A stretch of DNA of 64,000 nucleotides from Berberis thunbergii (GCA_003290165.1 QNQO01000219.1:434001-498000); one strand, 5' to 3'; shown: positions 1 through 12,692, counted from the stretch's first letter. Program-made: numbers and translations. The notes: generated by a model not told the origin, from the sequence alone.

Positions 1-387
1 GGAGGTTGTGTCTCGAGGTGGCGTCTACGAAATGATCGAGGCGAGGGAGTGGGAAACTGTATTTAGGACAGACTTTGTTTAGGTCTGTATAGTCTACACC
101 ACTCTCCACTTCCCGTTCTTTTTCACGAGAATGGTATTTGCCAACCAACCGGGATATTGTGCCTCTTTGATCGTGTCTGCGTCGAGCAAACGTTGCACTT
201 TCTCATTTATGATCGCGTTCATTTTGAGCGCCATGTGCCTTTTCTTTTGCCTGACAGTTTTCTTCGAGGGGTCTACTTCGAGGCGATGCGTGATTATCGA
301 CGGATCGATTCCTACCATATCTTGCATAATCCATGCGAAAATGTCCTGGTTTCGACGTAGCAACTTCGTAAGTTGCCCTGCCACCAC
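1..387 (-). pseudogene. gypsy reverse transcriptase, N-terminal fragment
   Basis: The minus-strand translation from 387 has the typical start of a gypsy reverse transcriptase: a segment with IFAW, then HRLEVDP, a run of basic residues, IKEAQYPGWLANTILVKK and GKWRVV. After about position 93 the expected continuation (DYTDLNKVCPK and PLPRLDHFVDAT) is readable only in another frame, so a frameshift lies there. The catalytic YXDD region would lie beyond the left edge. Confidence 0.85.
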
Positions 388-689
388 TTTGTCTAGGCGG
401 GAACCGATTTGAATGGTCCTGTCATTCTGAGGGTTGTCGAGGTAGACCGTTACAGTTTCTTTTTTTACTGCCTGACATTGGGCTTTCCCCGAGGGCTTAC
501 CTGTGCCTCGCCCAATGCTGGTTGTTCTCTTCTTGGGCTTCGGATTGAGTGGAGGATAGTCTTAACCGTTGGGATGGCTACCAGTAGAGATCTGTCAAAT
601 GGCAAAGCCGCCATGCATTGGCATTCCCTAGCCAGTAGATGATCTCCTCTCAACGTACCGATCGCTCGGTCCGTAGGATACTTGAGGCA

Positions 690-985
690 CTAGTGCAGGG
701 TGGAGATCGTCGCATGCATCTGATGTATCCAGGGTCTTCCTAGAACCATGTTGTATGCCGAAGGTGTATCGATCACAATGAACTCTTGAAACAGGGTCTT
801 ATGGGTTGGTTGTTCCCCTATTGTTATCGTCAGTTGTATCTTTCCCAAGGGTCTTATCGTTTTGCACCGCTGAAACCGGTTAATGGATGACTATCTGGGG
901 TCAATGTCGTTTCGACCAGTTGCATGTTGCGTAGCGTGCGAAGGAATAGGACGTTCATCGAGCTCCCAGTATCAATCAGAGACCT
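690..985 (-). pseudogene. gypsy aspartic protease domain, frameshifted
   Basis: On the minus strand LIDTGSSMNVLF (DTG at about 965-973) marks the active site of a retroviral-type aspartic protease. GFSGAK follows, then after a frameshift near 850-878 TIRPLGKIQLTI, IDTPSAYNMVLGRPW and a stop just past the domain. The flap and C-terminal VLGRP motifs are clear. Its position between the spacer and the reverse transcriptase fits gypsy order. The break makes it non-functional. Confidence 0.82.
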
Positions 986-1620
986 CCTTACCTCCCAGCC
1001 TGCGAGAGAAATTGTTACAACCAGAGCGTCGTTATGTGGGTGTTGTATGCCCCGGAGATCATCCTGTGTGAACGTCAGAGGCGTGGATGAGCCTCACCTT
1101 CGCTCATGTTGCGTCGAATGCTCACCACATATAGCTTGGACTTATTGGATAGTTCAGACTCAGAATATGTTCCATGAAGCACATGTATTTTGTCGAGTGG
1201 TGAAGCCTCGTATCCGGTTCTCGCTAGCTCTTTTCCCAGAGTAAGGGATTTTTGAGTCTCCTTCATCTGACCTGACACGTTTGCCGGAGAGCCCATCGCG
1301 ACTGCCGCCAGCGTAGGGGCGTCGGCTGGATACCCGTGCGCGGCAGGAATTGCTAGGAGAGATGATATAGGGACGCCCGAGCGTTGGACGTGTTCCTTGG
1401 TTCTCCGTCGTCGCCTGACCTGGTGGTCACCATCTATATGGATTTTGGTAGGAGACGACGCTAAGTCTAGAATTAAGAACTATGCCGTCCCCACGGACGG
1501 CGCCAAACTGATGCAGTCATTTTTCACTCATTGTTCTGACCTACGGGGTGGTCGATGGCTCTTCAATGCTAAAGTCAAACAAGGATCTGAGGAAGGTGTA
1601 ATGTTGTAACAGGAAATTTG

Positions 1621-2606
1621 TAGCACCTATTAGCTTACCAACCTCATGTCTTATTTATAGTGCAAGGAGTCCTGGTTTAACCAAGCCATCGTAGGCGTAG
1701 ATTAGGGAAGAGATTTTCGTGGAGATCCTTCTCTAATTAGGAGTCATGTTGTAGGAGGAAAGTTCCATGTTAGCTTCGTACTCCTAGATGCGCACGAGAT
1801 AGTTTCCAATCCGAGATCATTCGTGGAAGGGAGTTTTCTTGTGTGAAAGATTCTCTGGTGTTTGTTTCCTAGTTGGAAGCAAATAACAGATGTGGTTGCC
1901 TGTTCAAAGCAGATTTTCAAGATACTTAGCTGGAAATGACTTACAGGTATTGAGGATAGTTGTGAGACGTGTGGGCCTAGCATGCTGTGAGAGTCCAAGC
2001 CTGTCCAGCAAGCCGAAGTTGAGAAGGCTAAAAACCGCTAGAGCTGAATCCGTATTGGGCTGTTGCTTGAACCCGTAGTTCCTCGAGATCATCATGACAG
2101 TGTACAACTCAGGGATGTGACCATTTTTATGTATCATCAATATGGATATATTTTTAGGAGCATTGAAGGATAGTAACATTTTAGGCTGATTTGGGTTTAG
2201 GATTGTGCTGTTACTGATGATCATGTTTTTGCCTCATATAATGTTGGAATGTGCGCAGGTCAATTAATCCTAGTCAGGGCCTATGGGCACATCAGCAGTG
2301 AACTCGGATCGGATCCTAATTAAACCATTTTCATGCAATTCAATGAATTCATCAAATTACTAGCTAAAAATGTGCAATAAATTCTTGTCCAAAATACCAT
2401 AAACTATACGTTTCCGGTATAAATGAGAATTACACATTGGATAAATGATTGAAGACTGATCTCACTCTCAAACATTACTAAGGAGCACCCGTGTTTCTAA
2501 TTACATTGACTGATCTAAAGCTTTAACAATCACGCAGTACAAGTACAGATAAAAGTTAACAAATCAAAAGATCGAAGTGATGCTCCACCTGCTACTGTGA
2601 AATAGC
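1621..2606. other. Intergenic region and ACLB 3' flank
   Basis: I see no supported gene here. Short open frames exist but match no family I know. The part next to 2607 is AT-rich and is the likely 3' UTR of ACLB. Part of 1621-2250 may be further decayed retrotransposon, but no LTR ends could be shown. Confidence 0.5.
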
Positions 2607-5600
2607 TCACTTGGTGTATAGAACATCCTCCCATGGGTGACGGTATAGAGGCTGCTTCAATCGCTTCTGGTCGAAGGTGTGCCTGCAATTGCGAGAAAAT
2701 GTGATGAATGAAAATAAGTGGAAGACATAATAAGACTTGAAGGTGATGAGAGTGGATTCTGTATCGAACTTACCCAATTAAACCAATGGAGCGAGCCAGG
2801 ACAAAGAGCCCATTCAGGTACCCGATCTCGACAATTTCATCCATCTCTGGTTTGGTGAACATTCCACTACCAGCAAGAAGATCCAAGAAGAGAGATGCAA
2901 TTGCACCGTCAACGTTGAGGACCAGGTTGTTTGCCTTGGACAAGGTATATGTCTCGACTTGAACAGCATATTCCATATATTTGACGGAAGGAAAATGTGT
3001 GCGTGCGTAGAGTTGTAGTAGCTCTACTCGCTTATCTCTGTTGTCTCCTCGTTTGATCCTTTTACAATAGAAGTGGATGGCGGTATTAGAATATATGTTC
3101 ATGGAACGAGGAGAGGTTAAATGCAGGATAGTTGAAATTGTTTACGAGGGAATTCCTACAAAACTATCAGAGAAGCATTGTACCTGTGGCCAATTCCTGG
3201 TACACGAATTCCCTTCTTTTTCATGCTTTCAACAAACTCATAAGGAGTAAGATTCTGAAAGTAAAAAAGAATGATACAACGTTACGTTCAGATCTCTTGA
3301 CCGACAGGTAAGTATTCTTTGATCAGTCCCAAGAATTGGTTAAAGTGCACCTTGTCGTAAGCATCCTTGAAATATCTAGCAGCATCATCAACGGCACCCC
3401 CAAATCTTGGGCCAATTGTCAATAAGCCTGTTATTTATTCAGTTTAAGAATCCACAAAATGCAGATAGTATTAACTTAATTGAGAGAAGCCCAGCATTCC
3501 AATTGGGATGGGCGAACAATTGGAAACAACAAAAATATTGCAGCATTAGTTTGCTTACCTGAGACAAGGCATGAAACTAGATCCTTCCCTGCCCTTGCTG
3601 TAACTATGGTATTGTGAGCACCGGAGACACAAGGACCATGGTCGGCGCACAACATTACACAAATCTGGAAAAAGCATTTGTTTGAGTGAGACAAGCTAAA
3701 GATTATGTGTGTGTTTCACAAATGTGATACAAAAGCTTGAAGAGAAACCAACAAGGAAGATTGCCTAAGAGTGGTAAACCCACACAGCATGGAGATCAAA
3801 AGAAATCGATTGTAAACTTTTAACTTTAATGATAAGCTACCTCAATGAAATGTGTGCAGTAACGGGGAAGACTACGCTTGAACCACAAAAGAGAGATAAC
3901 ATCACCCACACCATAGCCCTGTTCCACAATAGAGGACATTGGTACACCGCCGTAAGTTGGCTCCTCACCTGCAGATAGGAAATTTAATGCAATTCAATCA
4001 CTGCTATGCCTAATGACGAATACTAGAATGAGAACAAAAAAAAGTTGTGCACTGAACCTCTGTCATCGGAGATGGTGGAAATAATATGAGTTGGAGCTCG
4101 AACTTTCCCACTTTTAATTGCAGTGCTAAGATCCTCTGGAATTGACGGAGGCTTAACTTCTTTAGTTTCTGATATCTTACCCTCCTCAACCTACAGAAAA
4201 TACAACCAAGCATTTTGAATGAGCTCTAGATCATTTATGAATGAGTGTTAATGGGAAAAAAGAAATTATTCATGCAAAAATAAATGAAGCCAATTTGTTA
4301 TGATCACATACTAGTTTATCAAATGTCACTTTAATTGCATGCTCTAAATCTTCAAATGAAGTGGGAACAATAGCTCCAGCATCTATCAAGGCTTGATTTT
4401 TTGCCTGAGCTGATTCCATCTCACCACCACTTTTAGCGCCCTGATTCAGTCATGTTTAAGCATGATGAGAGCAGTGATGAATCAAGATAGAATTAGAATA
4501 GACCAAGATTCCAGTAACTCACAGCATGACCGAATTGCACTTCCGACTTGAAAAGCTGTGCACAGGTTCCACTAACCCAAGCGACAACTGGTTTATTGAC
4601 CTTCCCCTGTTTTAGGGCTTCAACAAGGGAATACTCATCTCGCCCACCAAGTTCACCAAGCACAACCATCATTTTGACCTGAGGGTATCAGAGCAAAACA
4701 CATTAAAAACAAAAATATGGGACAGGAAAATTTAGTGAGCAAATATGAGATGAGCTCAGTGCTATTGGGCCATACAAAGAAACTATTCTACTGCAGGGCA
4801 GATGCAAACATAATCAGTCCACAAGAATAATTAAAATTTAAGTTGAATGTGACTTAGGTTGTGGTAGATCATGCAAACATGCAAAATATACATTTTTGAC
4901 AATAAGTCGATAAAATATGGTAAATCTTGTAAAAAGTGAATCACCTGAGGAATGTTGTTGAAGCGCAGAATATGATCGGAAAGAGTTGAGCCTGGGAACA
5001 CATCCCCTCCAATTGCTATGCCTGCAGAGATTTTTCACACTTGTTCAATAATTATCGGAACCCTGAACCCACATATGACTTGCAGCCACAAGGAAGATAA
5101 CTGTTAAATAAAAATATTCCAAAAGATATGAACCTTCATAGATTCCATCTGTCACACGTGCAACTGTGTTGTATAGTTCATTGGACATGCCACCCTGTGA
5201 TTAAAAGCACATTAAGAAATGGTATATTTTCAACTGGACACATAAACTACAACTTAATTGTTTGACATACAAGAATCAATAAAATACTACAACTATTGTT
5301 TGACATACAAGGATCAATAAAATTTGAGCTTAAAAGAAAATCAAGTATTAAAGAGTTGAGAGTTCAAGATGAAAGACAGGTCTTGCTAGATGGAACATCA
5401 TAAAGTCAAACCAAGTCACTTGGAAATCCAAAAAATTTCTCTAGACCACATACAGTATCGAACTCATAGTAATTGATACATGTAGGGGTTTGTCAAAAAC
5501 TTCTTGGCTAAACCATAGAAAATCAAAGATAAGCAATTGCATGAATTGCCTAGGACGAATTATGCTTGAACTACAACTTCTAAGACATGACCACTTGCCT

Positions 5601-7407
5601 AGGCCAAGAAAAAAGTGGTTCGACAATGTGTGAGAGAATCTAGGCCTATCCGTCCCATGCTCAACTGAAAGCCAGCCTAGCTAGTGCCACGTAGAAATCG
5701 AGAGGAAAATAAAAAAGAGAAGCTGAAATGGATACATACAGATTTTGAAACAAATCCAACAGAGCCAGGTCTGTAAAGTTTGCATTGGATTATATTATCA
5801 ATTGTTCCCGCAGTATCACCAATCTTAAAGGATCCAGCCTGAATGCCTCCAACAGTGGCAGGGCCAATAACAACCTGAAAATATAAGCATTAAGATCAGT
5901 TACAAAATACTCTGAAGAGGTTCCCATCATTACAATTAAACTAATTAAATGATTTGAATACGCCTTATACTTAGTCACTTAGTTTCTCTAGAATTTGGGA
6001 TTGGAAACAATACAAAATGACCTATTCAATGTTTTACAATCATTTGGTCTCACCTTGTTATTTGCTTTTGCAAATGCAATCAACTGCTTGGTGTCAGACT
6101 CTGGAACACCTTCTGCTATTATGGCTACAACTCTAATTGTAGGCTGTTTCAGAGCAGCCATGGAAGAAGCGGCAGCACTGCAAATATTTTGAACAAAATG
6201 AGTAAATGACTCCACAGTGAAAAAAAGAAACTTCTGTTATACAGTAGTGAAAATGATCACTGACCTTCTGTATGATGCAAAGTTGATGAAAACGTCAGCG
6301 GTTGGGTGTGCCGCACATGCTGCATCAACGCTGCAGAATATACCCAAAAACATATGAGAAAAACTTCAGAATTTTGCAAAGAAAGGAGGGAAAAATCATC
6401 TTCAGAAAAAAAGTGAGGTGTTAATGCCATGGCTTATGATCCTTGCCACCTGATGTTAGAGTCAAAAGTATAAGCCTTCAATCCGATATGATTGCAGCAT
6501 CCTGAACTATATAACAAATTTGACAGATTTTGGTCGACTTGCAATTTGTAGAAATTAACCACAGTTGAAAAATGTAGTTGTTTCTTTAAAGCCTACTAGT
6601 CATATTGTGGTCAGAGAACAAAGATGACAAGTCACTGAACAGGAATGTTGGTTGACTACATCTACCACACAGCTAGAAAATAGCCGGCTTTAGGTTGACA
6701 TTGGTCAAACATAAGTAATGAGTTAAAAGTAAAGCCCAACTGAAGAATGAGTCTATGCATATCATATTATCATTTCTACTTGCAGTTATCATTTGAAAAA
6801 TATTCATTTCAGCCATACTACTTTAAGAATATAAAAGGCCATAATATAATATATTTTTTAAAACCAGTTAGCCACGACTGAGTTGAACTGAGTTGATCAC
6901 AATAAGAAAGAATATTGACATTATAAAGTACTTTTTAAAACCAGTTAGCCACGACTCCATAAAGTATACTCTCTATGTCATACTCAAGATTAATTAACAT
7001 TCTAGAAAATATATTAAAAAGCTGAGAAAGAAAACGCACGTGGAATGAACTGGAATGGCGATTTCCTCTTGACCGAAAAAGAGCTTTTGAAATCCCTCAG
7101 CACCTGGGTTAATAATTCCAGCTACAGAAGGTGTTTCTCTACCTGCAAACATGAGACGGAAATTTAACATGTGCATGAACAACCATAATAATAAATAATG
7201 TTTTAGTATTTTTACTGACATGCGACAACCAAAGCAAGAATACTGAAATTCTAACAAATGACTAAAGGAATGAAAAGAAAAGAAAAAAAAAAAAAAGTTA
7301 AACATACCACAAAGGAAATCAAAATCAAGCATCCGTTGGATGGGGAGTTGCTTGTAGTTGTAAAACAATGCTTGTGTGGTCTTGGAGAACAACTGCCCTG
7401 TAGCCAT
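2607..7407 (-). CDS. ACLB: ATP-citrate synthase (ATP-citrate lyase) subunit B, cytosolic
   Basis: Subunit B of the plant ATP-citrate lyase, which with subunit A turns citrate, CoA and ATP into acetyl-CoA, oxaloacetate, ADP and phosphate in the cytosol. It supplies carbon for waxes, flavonoids and elongated fatty acids. Coding exons: 7407-7308, 7142-7040, 6330-6265, 6177-6054, 5874-5740, 5194-5134, 5021-4945, 4678-4523, 4440-4312, 4190-4058, 3968-3841, 3664-3559, 3427-3351, 3254-3184, 3058-2774, 2682-2607. They total 1827 nt, or 608 residues plus stop, the length I recall for Arabidopsis ACLB. The start reads [19 protein letters not shown] and the end reads [10 protein letters not shown]. The predicted phosphohistidine is His273 in the motif FGHAGAKSGGE. 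The C-terminal half is the citrate-synthase-like domain, with [13 protein letters not shown] and [13 protein letters not shown]. All introns are GT/AG. No defects were seen, so the gene looks functional. Confidence 0.97.
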
Positions 7408-8330
7408 GATGCAAAAACTCCTCAAACAAACCTGCAGACAGATTCGACATTAGCTTATGATTTGGAAACAAGGCCACAAATGCAGAAGAAATCCATACTC
7501 AACAAAGTTAAGTTTCCAAAGGTTGTTATTAAACGAGGTGTCTTGGAGCCTGTTTGATTTGTCCCTATCAAAAGGAAAATGCAACGAATCCATAGGTCCC
7601 CGCATTCAGTGATTGTTTGGTTGACCATTATTATCATTGATCTCCAAAGTAGAACGAACATTGCTTGGATTAGCCCCTACATTTCATTCTTATCTTAATA
7701 CCTCCACCTGTGTTCATTGCTTGGATTAGCCCCTACATTTCAACTCAACATACCTTTTTGTAATCCTAATTTCCACAGCAAGTTTGACAACACGAATTGT
7801 ACTATACAACTAATCATTACTACACACCAAATTTCCCAAGTCTGATTTTAATTTTCAAATAAAATCAAATCAAGTCAACAACTCTCACAATCCAGGAGAC
7901 TCCTTTCACTTGTTGGATCTCAAATTCAAACATTTTTCGACACTAAAAACACAAATCTGCACTATCGTTAGTGAAAAGTTGAAATGCATAGGTATCGATC
8001 AAAATAGAGAAAGTAGATCTAAACTGAAATCAATGGGAGAATTGCAAAAAGTGGATTTCGACAAATTAATTCATTATTAACAAGAGTCGCACAACAAGCA
8101 AAGAAAAAGAGGATCAAATCGTTTAAACAATACGTGATTGAAATGTTAAAGACCAGTCAGTCGATCAGACATGAAATCGGTGAATGGCAAGAACTGAATT
8201 GAAGAGATAAAGCAGATCTAAAGTTGAATTCAAGAAACTCACCAAGAACTGAACAAGAGTTTTTGTGATCCACCAGTGAGAGAGATTGGATGATTTAAAT
8301 AGAGAGAGAGAGAGAAGAGCGAATTATAAA
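7408..8330 (-). promoter_or_regulatory. ACLB 5' UTR, leader intron and proximal promoter
   Basis: The first coding exon reaches upstream to an acceptor at 7432-7433. A good donor (GTGAGT-like) lies just below 8243 on the minus strand. The 5' UTR therefore probably has a non-coding first exon from 8243 upward, with a leader intron at 8242-7432. A GA/CT-rich run near 8301-8318 lies around the expected transcription start. The exact start is inferred. Within the intron a 27-bp stretch near 7661-7742 occurs twice. Confidence 0.55.
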
Positions 8331-10116
8331 AATATTGCAAGCTACTTCATTTGACGAGAGAGGGAAAACAGAAGAAACAGATGGAGGGTGCGGTACTGGC
8401 ACGTGCGCAGGAGGAGGGGGTTAGTTAGATCATTTTACGTGTTTATAACAGATATGATGAGTGAAAGAGCGTTGTGACCTACTGGCTGGCGTTCTCTCTG
8501 GCAGGTAGGTAGGTAGGTAGGTAGGATGGATGGACGGCATGGACGAATGGGAGACGTAGATGTTTTGTTTGGGAGGAGTCTTGTGACCTACTTCTCTTAA
8601 AATACAAGCATGTGTTATAAATGGGTTTTTTTTAAGTACCACTATATTAAAATAAATGTTAGGCACAATATAAATTGATCCGGTTTGTTTGGGCTTTGGT
8701 TTATGCTTCATTGACTAGTTTCTTGCAATGTAAATTTAGATAGGGGTGTGCATGGTTCATAGGTTTTCATTTTAATAAATATCAACATAACCAAATCAAA
8801 TTATGCGGTCTTGGAGGCTCGGTGATCCTGCTTTAACTTCATTCAGAAGGCTCATCTTTTGGCATTAGATGCTGGCAAAGTTGAAAGTAATAGCTAGTAG
8901 ATATTAATATATTACCTAAGACTTTTAACAAAAAAAAAAAAAAAAAAAACTACATGGTTGGGTATTTTTTAGAGAAAAAAAACATCTTGTTCCAAAAAGA
9001 AGAGAAATGTGAATTAGACACTCACCGCAGGAAATTAATGAAATATATTATCCCCTTGATATGAAGCCTTTGAAAAAAAAAAAATGCGACTGAGACTTCC
9101 TTACTATCACCCAACCATAGTTTAACAAAACAGAAAACTATCTTATCTCCTTCATTTTATTTAATAATTCAATTAATAAGTACTGAAGTTTTTGTTAACA
9201 GGTAAATAATGTTGGTAATTATTGAAGTTTTTGTTAACTGGTAAATAATGTTGAAAATGTTGGTTTAATTCAGTTATTTGCTTTTTTAAATTTAAAGATA
9301 GGTCTGATTTTGAATGACAAACCGAACCGACTATCTTTAATTTTGTAGATAACTAGCATGTTATCCATGTTGATACTTTACATAAACTTTTTTTGCTGCT
9401 AATTATCATGCATTGGACACCTTCATCACCATCCCCACCATTTCCCTCAATCAGTTTCATAATTATTATTTTTAAATTCATAGTTTAAAATGTAAACTAA
9501 ATTTTTTTAGGTGCAAGCCTATTTTACAGTAAAAAGACTAATTTTTTTATAATTAAACTCGGTTAGAATTAGAATTACTTAGGCATGAAAATATTTAAAA
9601 TACTTTCATGTTTTAAAAAATAAAACACATACTTATAAATTTAAAGTGTTGGTATTGTTAATTGGTTTTGTTGGAAAGATCGTCAAAATTGCATTTTAAC
9701 ATCACGTTTACCAAAATTTGACAACTACGTATATAATTATGATAATTTTTATTTTGGAAAAAAGAAAACACAATACTTAATTTGTACCTATTTTTATGAC
9801 CAACAAAGACTATTTCATTAACTTAGTTAACTCGTAAAGTTATATGACATATTTATCGTTCCAAAAAAAAAATAGAAAACCTAATTTCATACTTTTATGA
9901 CAGATAAAGACTATTTTAATAATGATTCTTTATTTTTTTTAGATACTCTTTGTGTCAAGTTTCTTTTCTCCCTTAAATACTTAGAATCATTGATGCTTAA
10001 AAAAAATCAACAGAGAAGTTGTAAGTGTGGCAACAGTAATGTTAAAGTTGCAGAAGCAGGAAGTTTCACATATTTCCAACTTCTTTCAAGTTCAATCATT
10101 GGTTTCTTGAAGAAGG
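8331..10116. other. AT-rich intergenic DNA with small repeats
   Basis: No gene is supported. The region holds a GGTA tetranucleotide run (about 8503-8525), a poly-A run (about 8931-8949), and a direct duplication of roughly 55 bp around 9183-9250 (a TGAAGTTTTTGTTAAC-type unit). Near 8741 TAGGGGTGTGCATGG resembles a hAT-type terminal sequence, but I could not find a convincing partner end. Confidence 0.4.
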
Positions 10117-10394
10117 TAGGGGTGGGCACAGTCCGGGATTGGGTTTGTCCCAAACCCAATCCAAACAGAACGATCCGGGATTGGAAATTTCTGATTTCTC
10201 TTGTTACGCTTTCTTTTAACAAATTCAGAAAATTGCTTGTATGTTATTACTGAACAAGTTTTTGTTTGTTGTTCAAATAGAGATGGTTTCTTTTCAATTT
10301 CGTGTTTCGTCATTGATTTGATTTGTTATTGCATATCAATGAGCAAATGATCTTATATTTGTGCAAATTGAAACATCCAAATTGGGTTTGCACA

Positions 10395-11665
10395 TAGGGA
10401 TGGCAATGGGGCGGATTTAAGCAAATCCATCCCCGCCCCGCTGAGAATTGCGGGGATTAAAATCCGCCCCGCATATCCATTTGGTATTATTTTTCAAAAC
10501 CGCCCCTGCCCCCAGACGGATTTGCGGATATCCGCCCCGCCCCGAATATCCGCATGAAAATTTCTTTCTACAGTTTTACGATCATTTATACATTAAAAAA
10601 AAAACATACAACAAATTTTAAAAAAAAATCAGATATCTGAATCTCTAATGTAAACAAGTTACAACAAATTGCCAAAAAAAAAAAACGATCTAAAATTTAC
10701 AACAAATTCGATCTAAAATTACAACAAATTACCAAAAAAAATCAGATCTGGTCTGATCTAAACTCTAAGATCGAGATCAGATCTGATGAGATCAAAATGG
10801 AGATCGAGATCAGATGAGATCTGAGATCGAGATCAGATGAGATCTGAGATCGAGATCAGATCTGAGGCCAAGATCTCATCAGATCTGATGAAATCTGAAA
10901 TCAGATCAAAGATCTCGGATCTGATCTCAGATCTGATGATCTGATCTCCGATCTGATCTCAGATCAAATTTGATCAGATCTTAGATCTGGATCTAAGATC
11001 TTATTGCTAAGATTAGATCAGAAAGAGAAGGAGATCTGGAGAAGGAGAAGGGGCGATCTCTGTGAGAGGGAGATCTCTCTGCGAGGGAGGCATATCTCTC
11101 GCGGTCGACGCTGTGTGAGGGACCTCTCGAGGTCGACGCAGTGTGAGGGAGGCAGATCTCTCGCGTTGTGAGGGTAGCAGCAGGGAGGATCTCGCGAGTC
11201 GCGGTCGTGCTGCGTGAGGGAGGGCGACGTGGTGTGAGGGAAGGCGACGTGGGCGACGCTGCTCTGAGAGTGAGACGAGAGCTTGTGTTCTTTGTGTCTG
11301 TGAGAGGGAGTTGGTGAGGGTGAGGGGAGGAGCGTTTGGTGAGGGTGAGGGTGAGGGGAGCGTTTGGTGAGGGTGTGAGGGAGCGAATGAAAATGAAATG
11401 AGCGAAGAGCGATTGTGATTTGTGAGTGATTTGTGAAAAAAGTAAAAGGTTAATCCTTTATATAGGCGAATGGCACTTTTGTAAATTTGTTGGTTAAACG
11501 GATATCCGCAGGGCAGATATGGCCAAATCCGTATCCGCCCCGAATAGTGAACGAATATTTTTTGGATATCCGAAACCACCCGAAAACGCATTCAGTCATA
11601 TCCAAAACCGCCTCAAACGGATTGGGTGGGGCGGATATCCCTGAAAATCCGCCCCACTACATCCA
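10395..11665. mobile_element. Second hAT-like element nested in the first (same family as 23774-25400)
   Basis: The left end TAGGGATGGCAATGGGGCGG matches, in inverse, the right end of the element at 23774-25400. The right part (about 11590-11665), read in inverse, matches the left end of that element over the GGGGCGGATTTTCA and GATATCCGCCCC stretch. The outermost right bases and the target duplication are eroded, so the right limit is approximate. There is no transposase. The centre is a GATC-dense repeat followed by GTGAGGG-type repeats. Confidence 0.65.
10743..11037. repeat. GATC-dense simple-sequence block
   Basis: The sequence is built almost wholly from shuffled AGATCTGAT, GAGATCAG and AGATCGAG words. 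By hand count about 34 GATC tetramers fall in roughly 300 bp, where about one is expected by chance. Because GATC is palindromic, the block can fold on itself in many registers. Next to it, 11040-11400 is rich in GTGAGGG and GATCTCTC words. It is part of the nested hAT element. Confidence 0.85.
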
Positions 11666-12452
11666 ACAGAAAACTGATTTGCAATTTAGCTTACAGAATT
11701 TGAAGTAAGCGGTGAGATTGCTAGGTGATAGGCTGCTCAAATATTGCATCATTGTAGTTTTGCTTGTCAAGTTTTATATTAAGAACATAAACTTAGCGGT
11801 CGATCACAACAGTTGTTGGTTTGAGCCCCATCACATATCATTATCGGAAAGCTCATATTTCATTATCTTTCCATAATTTGTAAGGTTGCAAATTTCTATT
11901 GTAAGGGTACAGTGCTACTGTTTGAACAACCTTACAGTGGATTTCTTCTAAGAAATAATTGTCCAAAGCATCCAAAACCATGAAAATGCCTACATTATGA
12001 TTCTGGAGGTGCAGTCCAAAGCATCTAGTGGAACCGGGACGGTCCAGGATGTATTGGGACTGCATTTCTAATAATGGTCTCATCCCAATTTCAACTGATT
12101 TGGGACCGGGATGAAAGTGCTAGAAAATTTTTTGTATGGTTTGAAGCGGAACAGAACCATACCGATGCGGATTGGAACGTGATGGATTGGGATTGTTGCC
12201 CACCCCTAGAAAAATGTATGCTTCCATCAATTTATTAGTCTCCTTAAACATTTAGAATTTGTAATGAAACTATTACATATCAAGTCTTTTTTGGTGCAGA
12301 AAAGAAATCAACAAATATGATCTGTCAAACCTCTAGTTACACATATAAACTCATTAGTCAAATTTAGATGGCCAATGGACCTTCACAGTATCATTTGTGT
12401 GTATAAATAATGATCAAAATGACATTGTAAATTATTGAAAGAAGAAGTTGGC

Positions 12453-12692
12453 ATGGAGAAGCATGATTAAGTGAAGCTTTTGGGTTTATGGGTGAATCCA
12501 TTTGTTTACAGGATTATAAGGGCACTTAAAATCAAGAGAATGGAGTACAAATATGTAAAAGAAACTCTAAGCAGCAAAAGTCATTTGCTTTTGAGTAATA
12601 TTGTTTATAAGAAAGTTCATGTTATCGTTCATGGAGAAAAAACGATTAGTAAATCACTTGTTATTATTACACATGCAATAACTATGTTATAA
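12453..12692 (+). pseudogene. Tau-class glutathione S-transferase, N-terminal fragment
   Basis: The frame gives M-E-K-H-D, a stop (TAA at 12468-12470), then VKLLGLWVNPFVYRIIRALK, MEYKYVKETLSSKSHLLL and VHVIVHGEKTISKSLVI. This follows the thioredoxin-like half of a tau-class GST: glutathione site region, the basic EDL-like loop, then the E/K-S signature. Tau GSTs are about 220 residues with a second, helical exon. Only about 75 residues are left and no second exon was found nearby. The in-frame stop and the truncation mark it as a pseudogene, probably from an old tandem GST locus or a transposed fragment. Confidence 0.85.

Larger units (their letters stand above)
1..1620 (-). mobile_element. 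Ty3/gypsy retrotransposon remnant, pol region, truncated by window edge
   Basis: Read on the minus strand from about 1620 to 1, the order is spacer or gag-like sequence, an aspartic protease with a DTG motif, then the start of a reverse transcriptase. This is the order in Ty3/gypsy polyproteins. The frame is broken at least twice (near 850-880 in the protease and near 93 in the reverse transcriptase), so the copy cannot make a polyprotein. No LTR could be placed. The 5' part (higher coordinates, 1075-1620) is poorly conserved and its limit is approximate. The left edge is cut by the window. Confidence 0.8.
10117..12208. mobile_element. Non-autonomous hAT-like element, outer of a nested pair
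   Basis: The left end starts TAGGGGTGGGCA (10117-10128) and the right end is its exact inverse (12197-12208), a 12-bp terminal inverted repeat of hAT type. The flanking octamers gaagaagg (10109-10116) and gaaaaatg (12209-12216) agree at 6 of 8 positions, consistent with an old 8-bp target duplication. No transposase is present. A second element sits inside at about 10395-11665. Confidence 0.7.

Noticed and set aside
7258..7557. 99-codon plus-strand frame over the ACLB start
   Set aside because: Antisense shadow of the first coding exon and leader intron.
8741..9360. hAT-type element starting TAGGGGTGTGCATGG
   Set aside because: Only one end looks right. No matching inverse end or 8-bp duplication was found.
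11013..11591. 192-codon minus-strand frame
   Set aside because: It lies in the GTGAGGG-rich part of a hAT-like element. Low-complexity Ser/Pro/Arg sequence, not a real protein.
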